A DNA stretch of 13,032 nucleotides from Baffinella frigidus (lineage: Eukaryota; Cryptophyceae; Cryptomonadales; Baffinellaceae): assembly GCA_026770585.1 (NCBI GenBank), contig MU647086.1, forward strand, positions 30,259 through 43,290. Direction: 5' to 3'. The notes beneath the pieces were generated by a model that saw nothing but the letters and a program-made list of their open reading frames with translations, made no database searches and had not been told where the DNA came from. This document shows, in pieces, positions 12,188 through 13,032 of the stretch (its first letter is position 1; every line of letters starts with the position of its first letter). The position numbers and the translations under genes were made by a program.

Positions 12188-13032
12188 CGGGGTTTGGGGC
12201 TCAGTATTTAGGGTTGAGTGTTGAGTGTTTAGTGGTTAGATTTTAGGGTTTAGGGTTTAGGGTCTGGGATCTAGAGATTGGGTTTCGCGGTGTTGGGGTT
12301 ACGGTTCAGGGATCAGGATTTAGGGTGTCAGTGTGTCAGGGGTGGGGTCTGGGGTCTAGGGTCTAGGGTCTAGGGTCTAGGGTCTAGGGTCTAGGGTCTA
12401 GGGTCTAGAGTCTAGGGTCTAGGGTCTAGGGTCTAGGGTCTGGGGTCTAGGGTCTAGGGTCTAGGGTCTAGGGTCTAGGGTCTAGGGTCTAGGGTCTAGA
12501 GTCTAGGGTCTAGGGTCTAAGATTTAGGGTGGGAGGGGTCAGGGTTCAGGGATGAGGATTTGGGGTTTGAAGGTTAGGGGTTAGGGGTTAGGGCTCAGGG
12601 TTTACGGTTTAGGGGGTTGAGGGTCAGGGTTTAGGATTTCAGGGTGTAGTGATGAGGGTTTTGGGTTTTGGGTTTGGGGTTCGGGTTTTGGGGTTTGAGG
12701 ATCGGGGTGTGGGTTTTGACGTTGGGGGTTTTGGGGGGTTTGGGTTGGGGTTTTGGGGTTTGGGGTTTGGGGTTTGGGTCTAGGGTGTCGAGTTGCAGGT
12801 TTGAGATTTAGGGTAAGGGTTTAGGGTTCCGGGTTGAGGTTTTAGGTTCTGATTCTGGGAGTGGAGTTGGTGTTGGGGTCTAGGGTTCAAGGAATAGAAG
12901 TCAGGGTTTAAAGATGAGGGTTTAGAGTTGAGGGGTGAGGGTTTAGGGTTTAGGGTTTAGGGTTTAGGGTTTAGGGTTTAGGGTTTAGGGTTTAGTGTTT
13001 AGTGTTTAGTGTTTAGTGTTTAGGGTTTAGGG
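12188..13032 (+). repeat. Telomere-like array, TTTAGGG strand, distal part
   Basis: About 845 bp of heptamer-derived sequence with degenerate and homogenised stretches. The final 91 bp (12942-13032) are thirteen in-register heptamers: seven TTTAGGG, four TTTAGTG, two TTTAGGG. The G-rich strand runs towards the right edge, the orientation expected of a right chromosome end. The window stops in the array, so a true terminus is not shown. Confidence 0.95.
12348..12515 (+). repeat. Homogenised TCTAGGG array with a 91-bp higher-order unit
   Basis: Twenty-four consecutive in-register heptamers. TCTGGGG at 12348 and 12439, and TCTAGAG at 12404 and 12495, are each 91 bp (13 heptamers) apart; all others are TCTAGGG. 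The pattern is one 13-unit block duplicated in tandem. Confidence 0.95.

Noticed and set aside
1-13032. rRNA, tRNA or spliced-leader genes
   Set aside because: I looked for conserved tRNA B-box patterns, rRNA core motifs and the known dinoflagellate leader, and found no convincing match.
12942-13032. A true chromosome terminus at the right edge
   Set aside because: Orientation fits, but the window ends inside the array and contains variant units. Sequence beyond the edge is needed to call it terminal.

Overview
The window looks like nuclear, probably subtelomeric, DNA of a eukaryote with the plant/algal-type telomere repeat (TTTAGGG on one strand, CCCTAAA on the other). Roughly 3.8 kb is telomere-like heptamer sequence. 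The rest is dominated by short foldback elements, minisatellites and larger duplications. I see no operon structure, no rRNA or tRNA gene, and no open reading frame with a recognisable domain. A green-lineage or other algal host is an inference from the telomere type and repeat style only; the sequence does not fix the species.

Layout. 1-580: a short array of perfect heat-shock-element pentamers (83-125), then four units of a ~110-bp tandem repeat. 580-920: sequence with one long but ATG-less minus-strand reading frame. 920-2022: first foldback (MITE-like) cluster. It holds family A (~117-121 bp, TA-flanked, termini CAGGGG/CCCCTG), two local tandem expansions of half-elements (45-bp and 41-bp units), one copy of family B (101 bp, termini TCCCTTAAG), and two smaller stem-loops. 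2023-3256: weak direct repeats, three abutting minisatellites (29, 19 and 17 bp), and a 16-bp palindrome. 3257-4160: more foldbacks, including the second family B copy in inverse orientation. 4236-5140: a degenerate heptamer patch, unrecognised sequence, and a composite of ~85-bp inverted arms interleaved with direct repeats. 5141-6250: a small CCCTAAA patch, then a segment extremely dense in TTGAC/GTCAA with several strong hairpins. 6250-6913: GC-richer sequence with weak coding potential.

6914-9252 is a ~2.3-kb degenerate CCCTAAA-strand array. 9253-11817 is a ~2.6-kb non-telomeric island holding a 374-bp tandem duplication and a few weak reading frames. 11818-13032 is a TTTAGGG-strand array containing a homogenised TCTAGGG block with a 91-bp (13-heptamer) higher-order duplication. 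The two large arrays face outwards from the island, as the ends of a small linear chromosome would.

No set of genes working together can be supported. The coding candidates listed are weak. The best-supported content is repeat architecture: TA-flanked foldback families with internal expansion, minisatellites open in every frame, and variant-homogenised telomeric arrays.
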